Part shown: piece after piece, positions 47,712 through 54,856 of the stretch | Numbering within the stretch: the first letter of the stretch is position 1 | How the letters are laid out: each line of letters begins with the position of its first letter | IMG/VR virus record: IMGVR_UViG_3300012919_000005 | Coordinates: 1-64,000 of that record | Source: a virus | Length of the DNA stretch: 64,000 nucleotides | Strand: one strand, 5' to 3' | Position numbers and translations under genes: made by a program | The notes under the pieces: generated by a model | The model's database searches: none | What the model saw: only the letters and a program-made list of their open reading frames with translations | What the model was told of the DNA's origin: nothing

Positions 47712-47981
47712 ATGAAGAAAAAAGAGTTCATCGAAAAGATGGACAGAGCAGGCGATGCAATAATTACTTACAGAAGTCAAAATAGTCGTAAACTAAAATA
47801 TAATGTTTGCACAATGGATTTTGATAACAAGTATATTCAGTCTAAAAAGACTAGAGCCAAGGCAGGTCAACATACTGTTTTATGCTTTTGCTGGGATACA
47901 GATTCATACAGAATACTTATACCCGACAATGTAACTTCTATAGTTCCATTAAATAAGGTGATAAAAAATGAACCTTTATGA
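47712..47981 (+). CDS. Hypothetical protein
   Basis: 89 aa, basic: KEFIEKMDRAGDAIITYRS, KYNVCTMDFDNKYIQ, DNVTSIVPLNKV, a beta-rich pattern. AGGAG upstream. Precedes the PC4-like gene and may act with it. Confidence 0.68.
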   Translation: MKKKEFIEKMDRAGDAIITYRSQNSRKLKYNVCTMDFDNKYIQSKKTRAKAGQHTVLCFCWDTDSYRILIPDNVTSIVPLNKVIKNEPL

Positions 47982-48270
47982 AGTACCAGCAACATACGAA
48001 AAAGTTATTTCAATCAACGAAGATAACTCAGAACAAATAAGACTAGTAATAAATAGTTTTAGAGGGAAAGAGTATTTACATCTTCGCAAGTACTACCAAG
48101 ACTTTGATGAACAATGGAAGCCTAGTAAGGACGGTATTGCTATGTCTATAGATTTTAATAATACTAGAGAACTCTTCCAAGGATTAGTAGAGATTATTTC
48201 TCTCGCTGAAAGCAAAGAGATACTAGAAAGAGAGTTTAAAGAGTTGATAACAAATACCTATCAATCATAA
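47968..48270 (+). CDS. PC4/YdbC-like single-stranded DNA-binding protein
   Basis: 100 aa. GKEYLHLRKYYQDFDEQWKP followed by SKDGIAMSIDFNNTRELFQ matches the PC4 (p15) fold pattern: IRxYY, then KPxxxGI. PC4-type proteins bind ssDNA and may act in transcription or recombination. Confidence 0.75.
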   Translation: MNLYEVPATYEKVISINEDNSEQIRLVINSFRGKEYLHLRKYYQDFDEQWKPSKDGIAMSIDFNNTRELFQGLVEIISLAESKEILEREFKELITNTYQS

Positions 48271-48281
48271 AAAAATAATTC

Positions 48282-48310
48282 TTGACAAATCCTCATAATT
48301 TTAGTATAAT
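48282..48310 (+). promoter_or_regulatory. Rightward sigma70 promoter
   Basis: TTGACA, 17 bp, TATAAT; an ATG lies seven bases after the -10. Confidence 0.9.
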
Positions 48311-48316
48311 ATACAT

Positions 48317-48610
48317 ATGATTATAAAAGGAAACATGGGCTACGACCAACACGGGCGTAAAAGAAAGAGAAGACCACTTAGCAGGAAACGACCTAAAGCC
48401 AAACTTGGCTGGTCGGTAGTAAAGCGAAAAGAGTATACAGAAAACAAAAAAAGAAATGAAATAAAAAGTGCACCTATAGGAGAGTATAAAGTTCCTAAAG
48501 ACACTTCTTATAAAAAAGAAATAAGTAAACAATACACAGTCTCTATTGCATATAACAAAGGTGCCTACCAAGTTATACCTAATAGTGACATTGAGCATAT
48601 AGGCAAATGA
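48317..48610 (+). CDS. Conserved basic phage protein
   Basis: 97 aa from the leaderless ATG at 48317, or 91 aa from the ATG at 48335, which has AAGGA. Basic first half (RKRKRRPLSRKRPKAK), conserved end YKKEISKQYTVSIAYNKGAY, which I recall from marine T4-like phages. Precedes the ligase with a 4-nt overlap. Confidence 0.7.
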   Translation: MIIKGNMGYDQHGRKRKRRPLSRKRPKAKLGWSVVKRKEYTENKKRNEIKSAPIGEYKVPKDTSYKKEISKQYTVSIAYNKGAYQVIPNSDIEHIGK

Positions 48611-49539
48611 TAGACAAATTAGTTAGAACAGCAGCGCAAGCATATTATGAAGGCAATCCCATCATGTCAGATGAGATATATGACCACTTATTAGAACTTG
48701 CAAGTATCGAAGATGTAGGCTACTCAGCCAATTCAGAAAAAAGATTTCCACATTTATATCCAATGTTTTCCCTACAAAAAATTTGGGACGCAGAGGATAG
48801 ACCTATGTGGAAAGAAGCATTTGTTAGTCCAAAACTAGATGGAGCCGCAGTAAGCATTCTTATTGGTGAAGGTATTTTACAAAAAGTACTAACACGAGGT
48901 GACGGTAAAGAAGGACTTGACATCACACATCTTATGAGATATAAACTTCCAACACATTTTCCAAATCAAGGAGTGTATCAGATAACAGGAGAAGTAGTAG
49001 CACCTAAAAGTATACCAAATGCAAGAAACTATGCTGCAGGAGCGTTGGGGCTAAAAGATGCAGAAGAGTTTAAAACACGAGATGTTAGATTTGTAGCATA
49101 CGGTATAGAGCCTTCTCCAACAGAAGATTATCATAACGATTTAAGATTCATAGAAACATTAGGATTTACAACAGTAAAAAACTTATCTAACCCTGAGAAA
49201 TATCCACAAGATGGTATGGTTGTTAGAATGATGAATAATGCAGACTTTTACGATGCAGGATTTACTAGTCACCACCCAAGAGGAGCATATGCTCTGAAAG
49301 AAAGAGAGAAGGGAGTAGTTACAAAACTACTTGATGTAGAGTGGCAAGTTGGAAAATCAGGAGCAGTATCTCCAGTTGCAATATTAGAACCTGTTATGAT
49401 AGAAGACGCAGTAGTTAGTAGAGCAAGTTTACATAATAAAGGAATCATAGAGGCGCTTGAACTAGAAATAGGTTGTCAAGTAGAAGTAATTAGAGCGGGA
49501 AAAATAATCCCACAAATAGTAGGAAGGATAGATGTTTAG
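48607..49539 (+). CDS. ligA: NAD-dependent DNA ligase, subunit A (adenylation and OB domains)
   Basis: 310 aa. Catalytic KLDG near residue 76 (VSPKLDGAAVSI), TRGDGKEG, NYAAGALGLKD, DGMVVRM and the OB-fold GAVSPVAILEPV...VIRAGKIIPQI. A shortened Ia-like N-terminus (YYEGNPIMSDEIYD) is present. The zinc, helix-hairpin-helix and BRCT domains are in a separate gene at 50591, as in phage T5. Confidence 0.93.
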   Translation: MIDKLVRTAAQAYYEGNPIMSDEIYDHLLELASIEDVGYSANSEKRFPHLYPMFSLQKIWDAEDRPMWKEAFVSPKLDGAAVSILIGEGILQKVLTRGDGKEGLDITHLMRYKLPTHFPNQGVYQITGEVVAPKSIPNARNYAAGALGLKDAEEFKTRDVRFVAYGIEPSPTEDYHNDLRFIETLGFTTVKNLSNPEKYPQDGMVVRMMNNADFYDAGFTSHHPRGAYALKEREKGVVTKLLDVEWQVGKSGAVSPVAILEPVMIEDAVVSRASLHNKGIIEALELEIGCQVEVIRAGKIIPQIVGRIDV

Positions 49540-49729
49540 TGTAGAAAAAGATATATTACATGAGTATAGAAAAGGTTCAAGATGGGCACAAGTGTACCAA
49601 CTGAATAGTGGACACTATCTTGTTAGAATGTTTGAAGAACAAGTCTGGCAAGAAGATAGAGTAATAAAAAACAAAACAGAAAGATACGCAGAAGATTGTG
49701 CTGAAAATTATGTTGAAGGAATCTTTTAG
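49532..49729 (+). CDS. Small hypothetical protein between ligase halves
   Basis: 65 aa: HEYRKGSRWAQVYQLNSGHY, acidic end. Overlaps ligA by 8 nt. Unknown. Confidence 0.65.
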   Translation: MFSVEKDILHEYRKGSRWAQVYQLNSGHYLVRMFEEQVWQEDRVIKNKTERYAEDCAENYVEGIF

Positions 49730-49842
49730 TGGAATTTATTATAGGAGCAGTATGGATTTTATATATGGTAGCAATTCATGTACTAGCAATTGTTGGTAGT
49801 GTAGTTGGCTTTATCATATGGGAGCAAGGTAGGAAATACTAA
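49729..49842 (+). CDS. 37-aa membrane peptide
   Basis: GTG start in TAGTG overlap; nearly all one or two hydrophobic helices (FIIGAVWILYMVAIHVLAIV). TAATG overlap with the next gene. Unknown. Confidence 0.6.
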   Translation: MEFIIGAVWILYMVAIHVLAIVGSVVGFIIWEQGRKY

Positions 49843-50177
49843 TGAAATCTTTATGGCATGATTATATGACAAAACAAAAATTCACACTTGCAGAAATAGA
49901 AAACAGCAAAAGAATATACAAAAGTGCAACGCCTAAACAAACCTTAGATTGGTATGTTAAGTGGATAGCTTCTACTATATTGTTATGTGGTATGATGTTT
50001 CGGGCAGAAGGATTGTACCCATTAGCTGATTTAGTTCTATCTTTTGTAGGAGTTACTCTATGGTTATGGGTAGCACTTATTTGGAGAGACCGAGCATTAA
50101 TTATACTAAATGCAGTAGCAATGTTAGTATTAGGCTCGGGATTACTTAGGTATTTTTCACCGATGCTTCTATCGTGA
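49842..50177 (+). CDS. Membrane protein
   Basis: 111 aa: charged N-terminus, then three helices (IASTILLCGMMF, LVLSFVGVTLWLWVALIW, IILNAVAMLVLGSGLL). Unknown function. Confidence 0.68.
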   Translation: MKSLWHDYMTKQKFTLAEIENSKRIYKSATPKQTLDWYVKWIASTILLCGMMFRAEGLYPLADLVLSFVGVTLWLWVALIWRDRALIILNAVAMLVLGSGLLRYFSPMLLS

Positions 50178-50542
50178 GTAAGGGAGTATATAACCAAACA
50201 TACTTTAACAACCACCCACTAGAAAAAGAAAGGGAAGGAGTTTTATATGGCGTGATTTTGGTAAACACAAGAACATGGGAACGCGAATGTATCAAAGTCG
50301 GAATTGCTAGTGGGAAAGACTGGCGCCATGTAATTAAGCGCAGTCGTGGCTTCAAAGGATATGATTTAAGAATCCAAAGAACTTTCCATGACACGATTTA
50401 CAATTGCTGGAAGTATGAACAAGAACTTCATACTAAATATCAGCAAGACAAGTATAGTCCAAAAATTAAGTTTGGAGGACATACGGAGTGTTTCAAAATT
50501 TCGTCCTCAATTCTACAGGACTTCCCGAAAAATAAATCTTGA
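50174..50542 (+). CDS. GIY-YIG/T5orf172-like nuclease
   Basis: 122 aa, GTG start. GVLYGVILVN...IKVGIASGKDWR and later YKYEQELHTKYQ-type region (CWKYEQELHTKY) fit the T5orf172/GIY-YIG fold: tyrosine, KVG, Arg and a Glu. Such genes are often mobile. It lies between the two ligase genes, which may explain the split. Confidence 0.7.
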   Translation: MSKGVYNQTYFNNHPLEKEREGVLYGVILVNTRTWERECIKVGIASGKDWRHVIKRSRGFKGYDLRIQRTFHDTIYNCWKYEQELHTKYQQDKYSPKIKFGGHTECFKISSSILQDFPKNKS

Positions 50543-50567
50543 CAAATGGTCAGAATCTTAGTATAAT
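50539..50567 (+). promoter_or_regulatory. Rightward sigma70 promoter for ligB
   Basis: TTGACA, 17 bp, TATAAT; overlaps the end of the GIY-YIG gene. Confidence 0.9.
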
Positions 50568-50590
50568 ATATAATATATTTTGAGAAAAGA

Positions 50591-51334
50591 ATGATAGCAA
50601 TACCAACAGAATGTCCAAGTTGTAAATCAAGTCTAAAACTTGTTAAGGATATTTTGTATTGCTTAAACGACCATTGTCCTGCTAAGTGGGACAAACGGGT
50701 GGAAGGCTTTGCCAAACACCTCAAAATAAAAGGTCTCGGACCTTCGACCATTCAGAAACTAGAGTTACAGGACTTTCACGACATATACTCTCTTGAAGAG
50801 CCAGTGATTTCTGACCTCTTAAATTCTGAGAGATTGGGTAGTAAACTCTGGAAAGAGATTGCTTTATCCACAGACAAAGGTCTCGAAGAACTCCTCCCAG
50901 CATTTGGTATTCCACTTGTTGGCAGGTCAGTTGCTTCGAAGATATGTTCTAAAATTGAACATATATCTCAAATTAATTGGGATTCCTGTCGTCTTGCAGG
51001 TCTAGGTCCGAAGGCTTCTCAAAACTTAATAAACTGGATAGAAGATGAGTTTTATCCCTATGAATACGACAAACTTCCTTTCTCTTTCAAGACGAAACAA
51101 AAAAGTGTAAAAGAAGAGAGTAAAGGAGTCGTCTGTATCACAGGAAAGCTTAAAAGTTATCCGAATAAATCAGCTGCTCATGCAGTGCTTGAGAAAGCTG
51201 GTTATACAGTAAAAAGTAGTGTGACAAACGCCGTTACAATACTTATAAACGAAAGTGGCATTGATAGTTCTAAAACTAATAATGCCAGAGCAAAAGGCGT
51301 AAAGATAATAACAAATATAAAGGAAATATTATAA
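50591..51334 (+). CDS. ligB: NAD-dependent DNA ligase, subunit B (Zn, HhH, BRCT)
   Basis: 247 aa. Zinc finger CPSC...CLNDHCPAK (residues about 8-31), helix-hairpin-helix KHLKIKGLGPSTIQKL and FGIPLVGRSVASKI, and a C-terminal BRCT domain (GVVCITGKLKSYPNKSAAH). Completes the ligase with the gene at 48607. It has its own promoter. Confidence 0.93.
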   Translation: MIAIPTECPSCKSSLKLVKDILYCLNDHCPAKWDKRVEGFAKHLKIKGLGPSTIQKLELQDFHDIYSLEEPVISDLLNSERLGSKLWKEIALSTDKGLEELLPAFGIPLVGRSVASKICSKIEHISQINWDSCRLAGLGPKASQNLINWIEDEFYPYEYDKLPFSFKTKQKSVKEESKGVVCITGKLKSYPNKSAAHAVLEKAGYTVKSSVTNAVTILINESGIDSSKTNNARAKGVKIITNIKEIL

Positions 51335-51345
51335 AAGGAATAATT

Positions 51346-52065
51346 ATGGCATTACCAAAGTGGACAGACGAGAGAACCGATCAACTGGTTAACTTTGTCG
51401 GTGACGGACCTGTTTCCCAACATCAAGTAGCTGAAGCTGCTGATATGTTAGAAACTTCAACAAGAAGTGTTTCTAGCAAGTTGAGAAAAATGGGTTATGA
51501 AGTTGAATTAGCTTCTTCATCAGCAACTAAAGCTTTTTCTGATGAACAAGAAGCAACCCTACAAAATTTTGTAGAATCAAACAGCGGAACATATACATAC
51601 GCTGAAATAGCAGAGTCTTTTGAAAACGGACATTTTTCTGCTAAATCAATACAAGGAAAAATCCTTTCTATGGAATTAACAGAACATGTTAAACCAGCAG
51701 AGAAAGTTGTAACACCTAGAACTTACAACGAAGACGAAGAAGCACAGTTTATTCAAATGGTAAACGATGGTGCTTTCGTAGAAGCTATAGCTGAAACTCT
51801 TGACAGAAGTGTAAACTCTATCAGAGGTAAAGCTCTTTCTTTACTTAGAAGTGGCGATATTAACGCTATTCCTAAGCAAGAGTTCACAAAAGGCTCAAAC
51901 AAAGCTGACCCTTTTGCAGACTTAGATATTGCTTCAATGACTGTAGAAGAAATCTCAGAAAACATCGGCAAAACTGTTAGAGGCGTGAAAACAATGCTAA
52001 CAAGAAGAGGTCTTGCATCAGCAGACTACGATGGTTCAGCTAGAAAAGAAAAATCAGTCAGCTAA
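51346..52065 (+). CDS. Multi-HTH protein (paralogue family member 4, repeated units)
   Basis: 239 aa with about four tandem helix-turn-helix-like units: residues 5-50 (WTDERTDQLVNFV, TSTRSVSSKLRKMGYE), 60-110 (FSDEQEATLQNFV, FSAKSIQGKILSM), 125-165 (YNEDEEAQFIQMV, RSVNSIRGKALSL) and 190-225 (MTVEEISENIGK, RGVKTMLTRRG). Acts probably as a DNA-coating or regulatory protein. Related to the 36122/40313/47171 genes. Ends before a terminator. Confidence 0.78.
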   Translation: MALPKWTDERTDQLVNFVGDGPVSQHQVAEAADMLETSTRSVSSKLRKMGYEVELASSSATKAFSDEQEATLQNFVESNSGTYTYAEIAESFENGHFSAKSIQGKILSMELTEHVKPAEKVVTPRTYNEDEEAQFIQMVNDGAFVEAIAETLDRSVNSIRGKALSLLRSGDINAIPKQEFTKGSNKADPFADLDIASMTVEEISENIGKTVRGVKTMLTRRGLASADYDGSARKEKSVS

Positions 52066-52085
52066 TTTTATTAGTTTAATTTAAG

Positions 52086-52117
52086 TGAGTGGGGAGTAAT
52101 CCTCACTCATGTTTTTT
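52086..52117 (+). terminator. Intrinsic terminator between HTH and dnaB
   Basis: Stem TGAGTG/CACTCA extended by GG/CC, then six T (52112-52117). Confidence 0.85.
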
Positions 52118-52129
52118 GGGAGAAAAGCA

Positions 52130-53479
52130 TTGACACTTGCATCAGCACTGTTGCATCAAATTATATCACAAGAACATATTTCAGTTTGGACAGAACTGAA
52201 GGAATCTTATTTACCTCAAGAATATAAATCGCTATGGAAAATAGTTAACTCGCATGTCGACAGATATGGGAGACTTCCTTCGTTTGAAGATTTAAAGTTT
52301 GAAATTAGGGATTCCAAACTACAGGAAATGGTTTTTGCGATAGAATCGATAGAAACAGAAATCGATGCAGACACTCTGCTTGATTACCAAAAGAACGAAT
52401 ACACACAAAATGAGATATTATCTCAGATAGATAAGTATGTAGATGAAACGATTGCGTTCTCTACAGCTGAAGAAAATCTCGAAGGACTACAAGAAATAGT
52501 TATCGAGGTTTCAGAAAAGGTAGATACTACTCCGCCTGAAGAAAACATGTCAAAAATAGAACTGTTTGATGCAGAAGACGAACTTGGCAAGTATGTAACT
52601 TTAGGGTTAAATCAGGAGTATGATTTAGACTTTTCATTTTCTCCCAAGGACTTAGTGCTAGTGGGAGGACGACGAGGTGCAGGTAAATCTATTACCTGTG
52701 CAAACCTGGCTAATAGTATATACGAAAAAGGAAGGTCTGCTGTTTATTTCACGATTGAGATGGATAGTAGACAAATCCTACAAAGAATCTGTGCTTTAGG
52801 AGCAAATGTTCCAGTTAACAGATTAAAACAGAAAAACTTATCCCAAGATGAATGGAATAGAGTAGCAAAATGGTGGTGTGATAGATACGAAGATAGTGAA
52901 GGTCATTTAGTTGACTTTTATGAACATCGTAACTTTGATGCCATGCACACTAAACTAGTTAAGGGAAGTTTACGAGAAGATAGGCAAATAGAGATAATCT
53001 ATGACCCTATACTTACTATTGGAAAAATTGACGCAGTTTTAAAAACTAAAATGAATCAATTACCAGATGTTGGAGTAATCATTGTAGATTACCTCAACCA
53101 AGTCAAACGCTCGCTAGCACAAGGTCGTCAGTATGAGTGGACAGAACAGATAGAAGTTAGTAAAGCTTTGAAGTCTATGGCTCAAGAGTATGAAACTATG
53201 GTGTTCTCTCCATATCAAACTGATGCAACAGGAGAAGCAAGATTTGCAAAAGGTATACTTGATGCTGCTGATGCAGCCTACAGTCTTAACGCATGGAATC
53301 AAGAAGATAGTTGTATTACTTTCAGCTGTCAGAAAATGAGAAGTGCACAAATGAGAGACTTTACTTCTGAAATGGATTGGGAAACATTACGAATTGGACC
53401 GCAATCTGTGATGAATCCAGAAGAAAGAGAAGAAATGAAAGAAAGTATGGCAACAGGAGAATCAGTAAATGAACTTTAA
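52130..53479 (+). CDS. Replicative DNA helicase, DnaB/gp41-like
   Basis: 449 aa from a TTG at 52130 with GGGAG eight bases before; the ATG at 52109 lies inside the terminator. Walker A GGRRGAGKSITCA (about residue 180), RecA-fold VYFTIEMD, Walker B VIIVDYLNQV, arginine-finger region later. Unwinds DNA at the phage fork with the primase encoded downstream. Confidence 0.92.
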   Translation: MTLASALLHQIISQEHISVWTELKESYLPQEYKSLWKIVNSHVDRYGRLPSFEDLKFEIRDSKLQEMVFAIESIETEIDADTLLDYQKNEYTQNEILSQIDKYVDETIAFSTAEENLEGLQEIVIEVSEKVDTTPPEENMSKIELFDAEDELGKYVTLGLNQEYDLDFSFSPKDLVLVGGRRGAGKSITCANLANSIYEKGRSAVYFTIEMDSRQILQRICALGANVPVNRLKQKNLSQDEWNRVAKWWCDRYEDSEGHLVDFYEHRNFDAMHTKLVKGSLREDRQIEIIYDPILTIGKIDAVLKTKMNQLPDVGVIIVDYLNQVKRSLAQGRQYEWTEQIEVSKALKSMAQEYETMVFSPYQTDATGEARFAKGILDAADAAYSLNAWNQEDSCITFSCQKMRSAQMRDFTSEMDWETLRIGPQSVMNPEEREEMKESMATGESVNEL

Positions 53480-53588
53480 AGAATGGGCAAAAGATTGTAT
53501 CCTTAGAAAATTACTAGGATTACCACTAAAGTGCCCGCATTGTGATGAAGATTTACCAAAGGAGTTAGAATGGACACAACAACAATAA
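53469..53588 (+). CDS. 39-aa peptide with a CxxC
   Basis: NFKEWAKDCILRKLLGLPLK then CPHCDEDLP. ATG overlaps the helicase stop region. Possibly metal-binding; unknown. Confidence 0.58.
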   Translation: MNFKEWAKDCILRKLLGLPLKCPHCDEDLPKELEWTQQQ

Positions 53589-53653
53589 TAATAGTAGCAA
53601 TGTTTTTGGTTTATATGTATTTCAATGATAACGACAGGAATGGATACTCATGA
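53570..53653 (+). CDS. 27-aa membrane peptide
   Basis: MDTTTIIIVAMFLVYMYF then a polar tail. AGGAG before the ATG and ATGA overlap with the next gene support translation. Unknown. Confidence 0.5.
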   Translation: MDTTTIIIVAMFLVYMYFNDNDRNGYS

Positions 53654-53844
53654 GATTATTAGTAGAAACAGTTGGAGAAGTAAGAGTATTCAAAGATAGG
53701 TCACTATTTGGGCTACCTAGATATGTGGTAGAACATTTTGACCCAGAGTTTGGATTTAGATATACAAAAGTATTATCAGGAATATGGTACAAAAAAGATG
53801 ATGTAATAGAAATAGCCACAAATATTAATGAGGGGTTAGAATGA
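53650..53844 (+). CDS. Small hypothetical protein
   Basis: 64 aa: RLLVETVGEVRVFKDRSLFG, FDPEFGFRYTKV; beta-type. In a chain of ATGA overlaps between helicase and primase. Confidence 0.65.
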   Translation: MRLLVETVGEVRVFKDRSLFGLPRYVVEHFDPEFGFRYTKVLSGIWYKKDDVIEIATNINEGLE

Positions 53845-54014
53845 TATTATATACAGAAAAACAGTTACAAACAGCTTATATTAAGTATGTAAGAGAACTA
53901 CATAAATATAATATAAGTAATAAACTTTATATAAAGATTCCTACATTGGAAGAGTTTAGACCAATGTATGAAGCAGAGATGGAATTACAAATGGAAGGAG
54001 GAGATATACACTAA
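53841..54014 (+). CDS. Small hypothetical protein
   Basis: 57 aa: TEKQLQTAYIKYVRELHKYN, LEEFRPMYEAEMELQME. Acidic C-terminus; overlaps both neighbours (ATGA, TAATG). Confidence 0.62.
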   Translation: MILYTEKQLQTAYIKYVRELHKYNISNKLYIKIPTLEEFRPMYEAEMELQMEGGDIH

Positions 54015-54856
54015 TGGAAGCAGTACAATTACTAGATGATAAAGGTGTTGACTATACATTATCGGGGAAAGATGCAGTTATAAAATGCTTGAACCCTGAG
54101 CATGATGATAACAACCCTTCTATGAGAGTAGACAAAGTTACAGGAATGTTTCATTGTTTCTCTTGTGGTTTCAAAGGTAATTTATTTACTTTCTTTGGTG
54201 CACCTCAGTCACCTCTTGAAGTAAAAAGAGCATTGTTAAAAGAGAAAATAGCAGAAAAGAAAGCTTCAAGTGTTGGATTAAAAATGCCAACAGGAGCAAT
54301 GATGTATAATGGAACACTAAGAAATATTAGTGCAGAAACATTAAAAATATGGAGTGCTTTTACTTGGGACGATGGAGACAAATTTACAGGTAGAGTTGTC
54401 TTTCCTATACGAGATATAACAGGGAAGACAGTAGGATTGATTGGAAGATTATTAAAAGATGACCCAACAAGACCTAAGTATCATATCTACCCACCAGGAT
54501 TAAAATTACCATTATGTCCTGCAAAACCAAAAATGATACAAAATAGGGTAATATTAGTTGAGGGTATATTTGATGCTCTCAATCTATGGGATAAAGGATT
54601 AAAAAATACAGTCTGTTGTTTTGGAACACAGTCTGTAGATTGGGTAAAACTATCTATTCTAAAAATGCAAGGCGCAACAGGAATGGATATTATGTTTGAC
54701 GGAGATGAAGCAGGGCAAACAGCTGCCACTAGAGTGCAGTCTATATGTGATGAACTTGGTCTTGCTCATCAAACAATAAAATTAAAACAGGGAAATGACC
54801 CTGGCAACTTCACAAAAGAGGGAGTTACTAGATTAAAAAGGAGATTATATGGCTAG
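54014..54856 (+). CDS. DNA primase (CHC2 zinc finger plus Toprim)
   Basis: 280 aa. Zinc finger Cys25, His30, Cys48, Cys51 (KCLNPEH...FHCFSCGFKG). Toprim: LVEGIFDALN near residue 180 and MFDGDEAG near 227. Compact DnaG-type primase, works with the upstream helicase. Overlaps the polymerase gene by 8 nt. Confidence 0.93.
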   Translation: MEAVQLLDDKGVDYTLSGKDAVIKCLNPEHDDNNPSMRVDKVTGMFHCFSCGFKGNLFTFFGAPQSPLEVKRALLKEKIAEKKASSVGLKMPTGAMMYNGTLRNISAETLKIWSAFTWDDGDKFTGRVVFPIRDITGKTVGLIGRLLKDDPTRPKYHIYPPGLKLPLCPAKPKMIQNRVILVEGIFDALNLWDKGLKNTVCCFGTQSVDWVKLSILKMQGATGMDIMFDGDEAGQTAATRVQSICDELGLAHQTIKLKQGNDPGNFTKEGVTRLKRRLYG

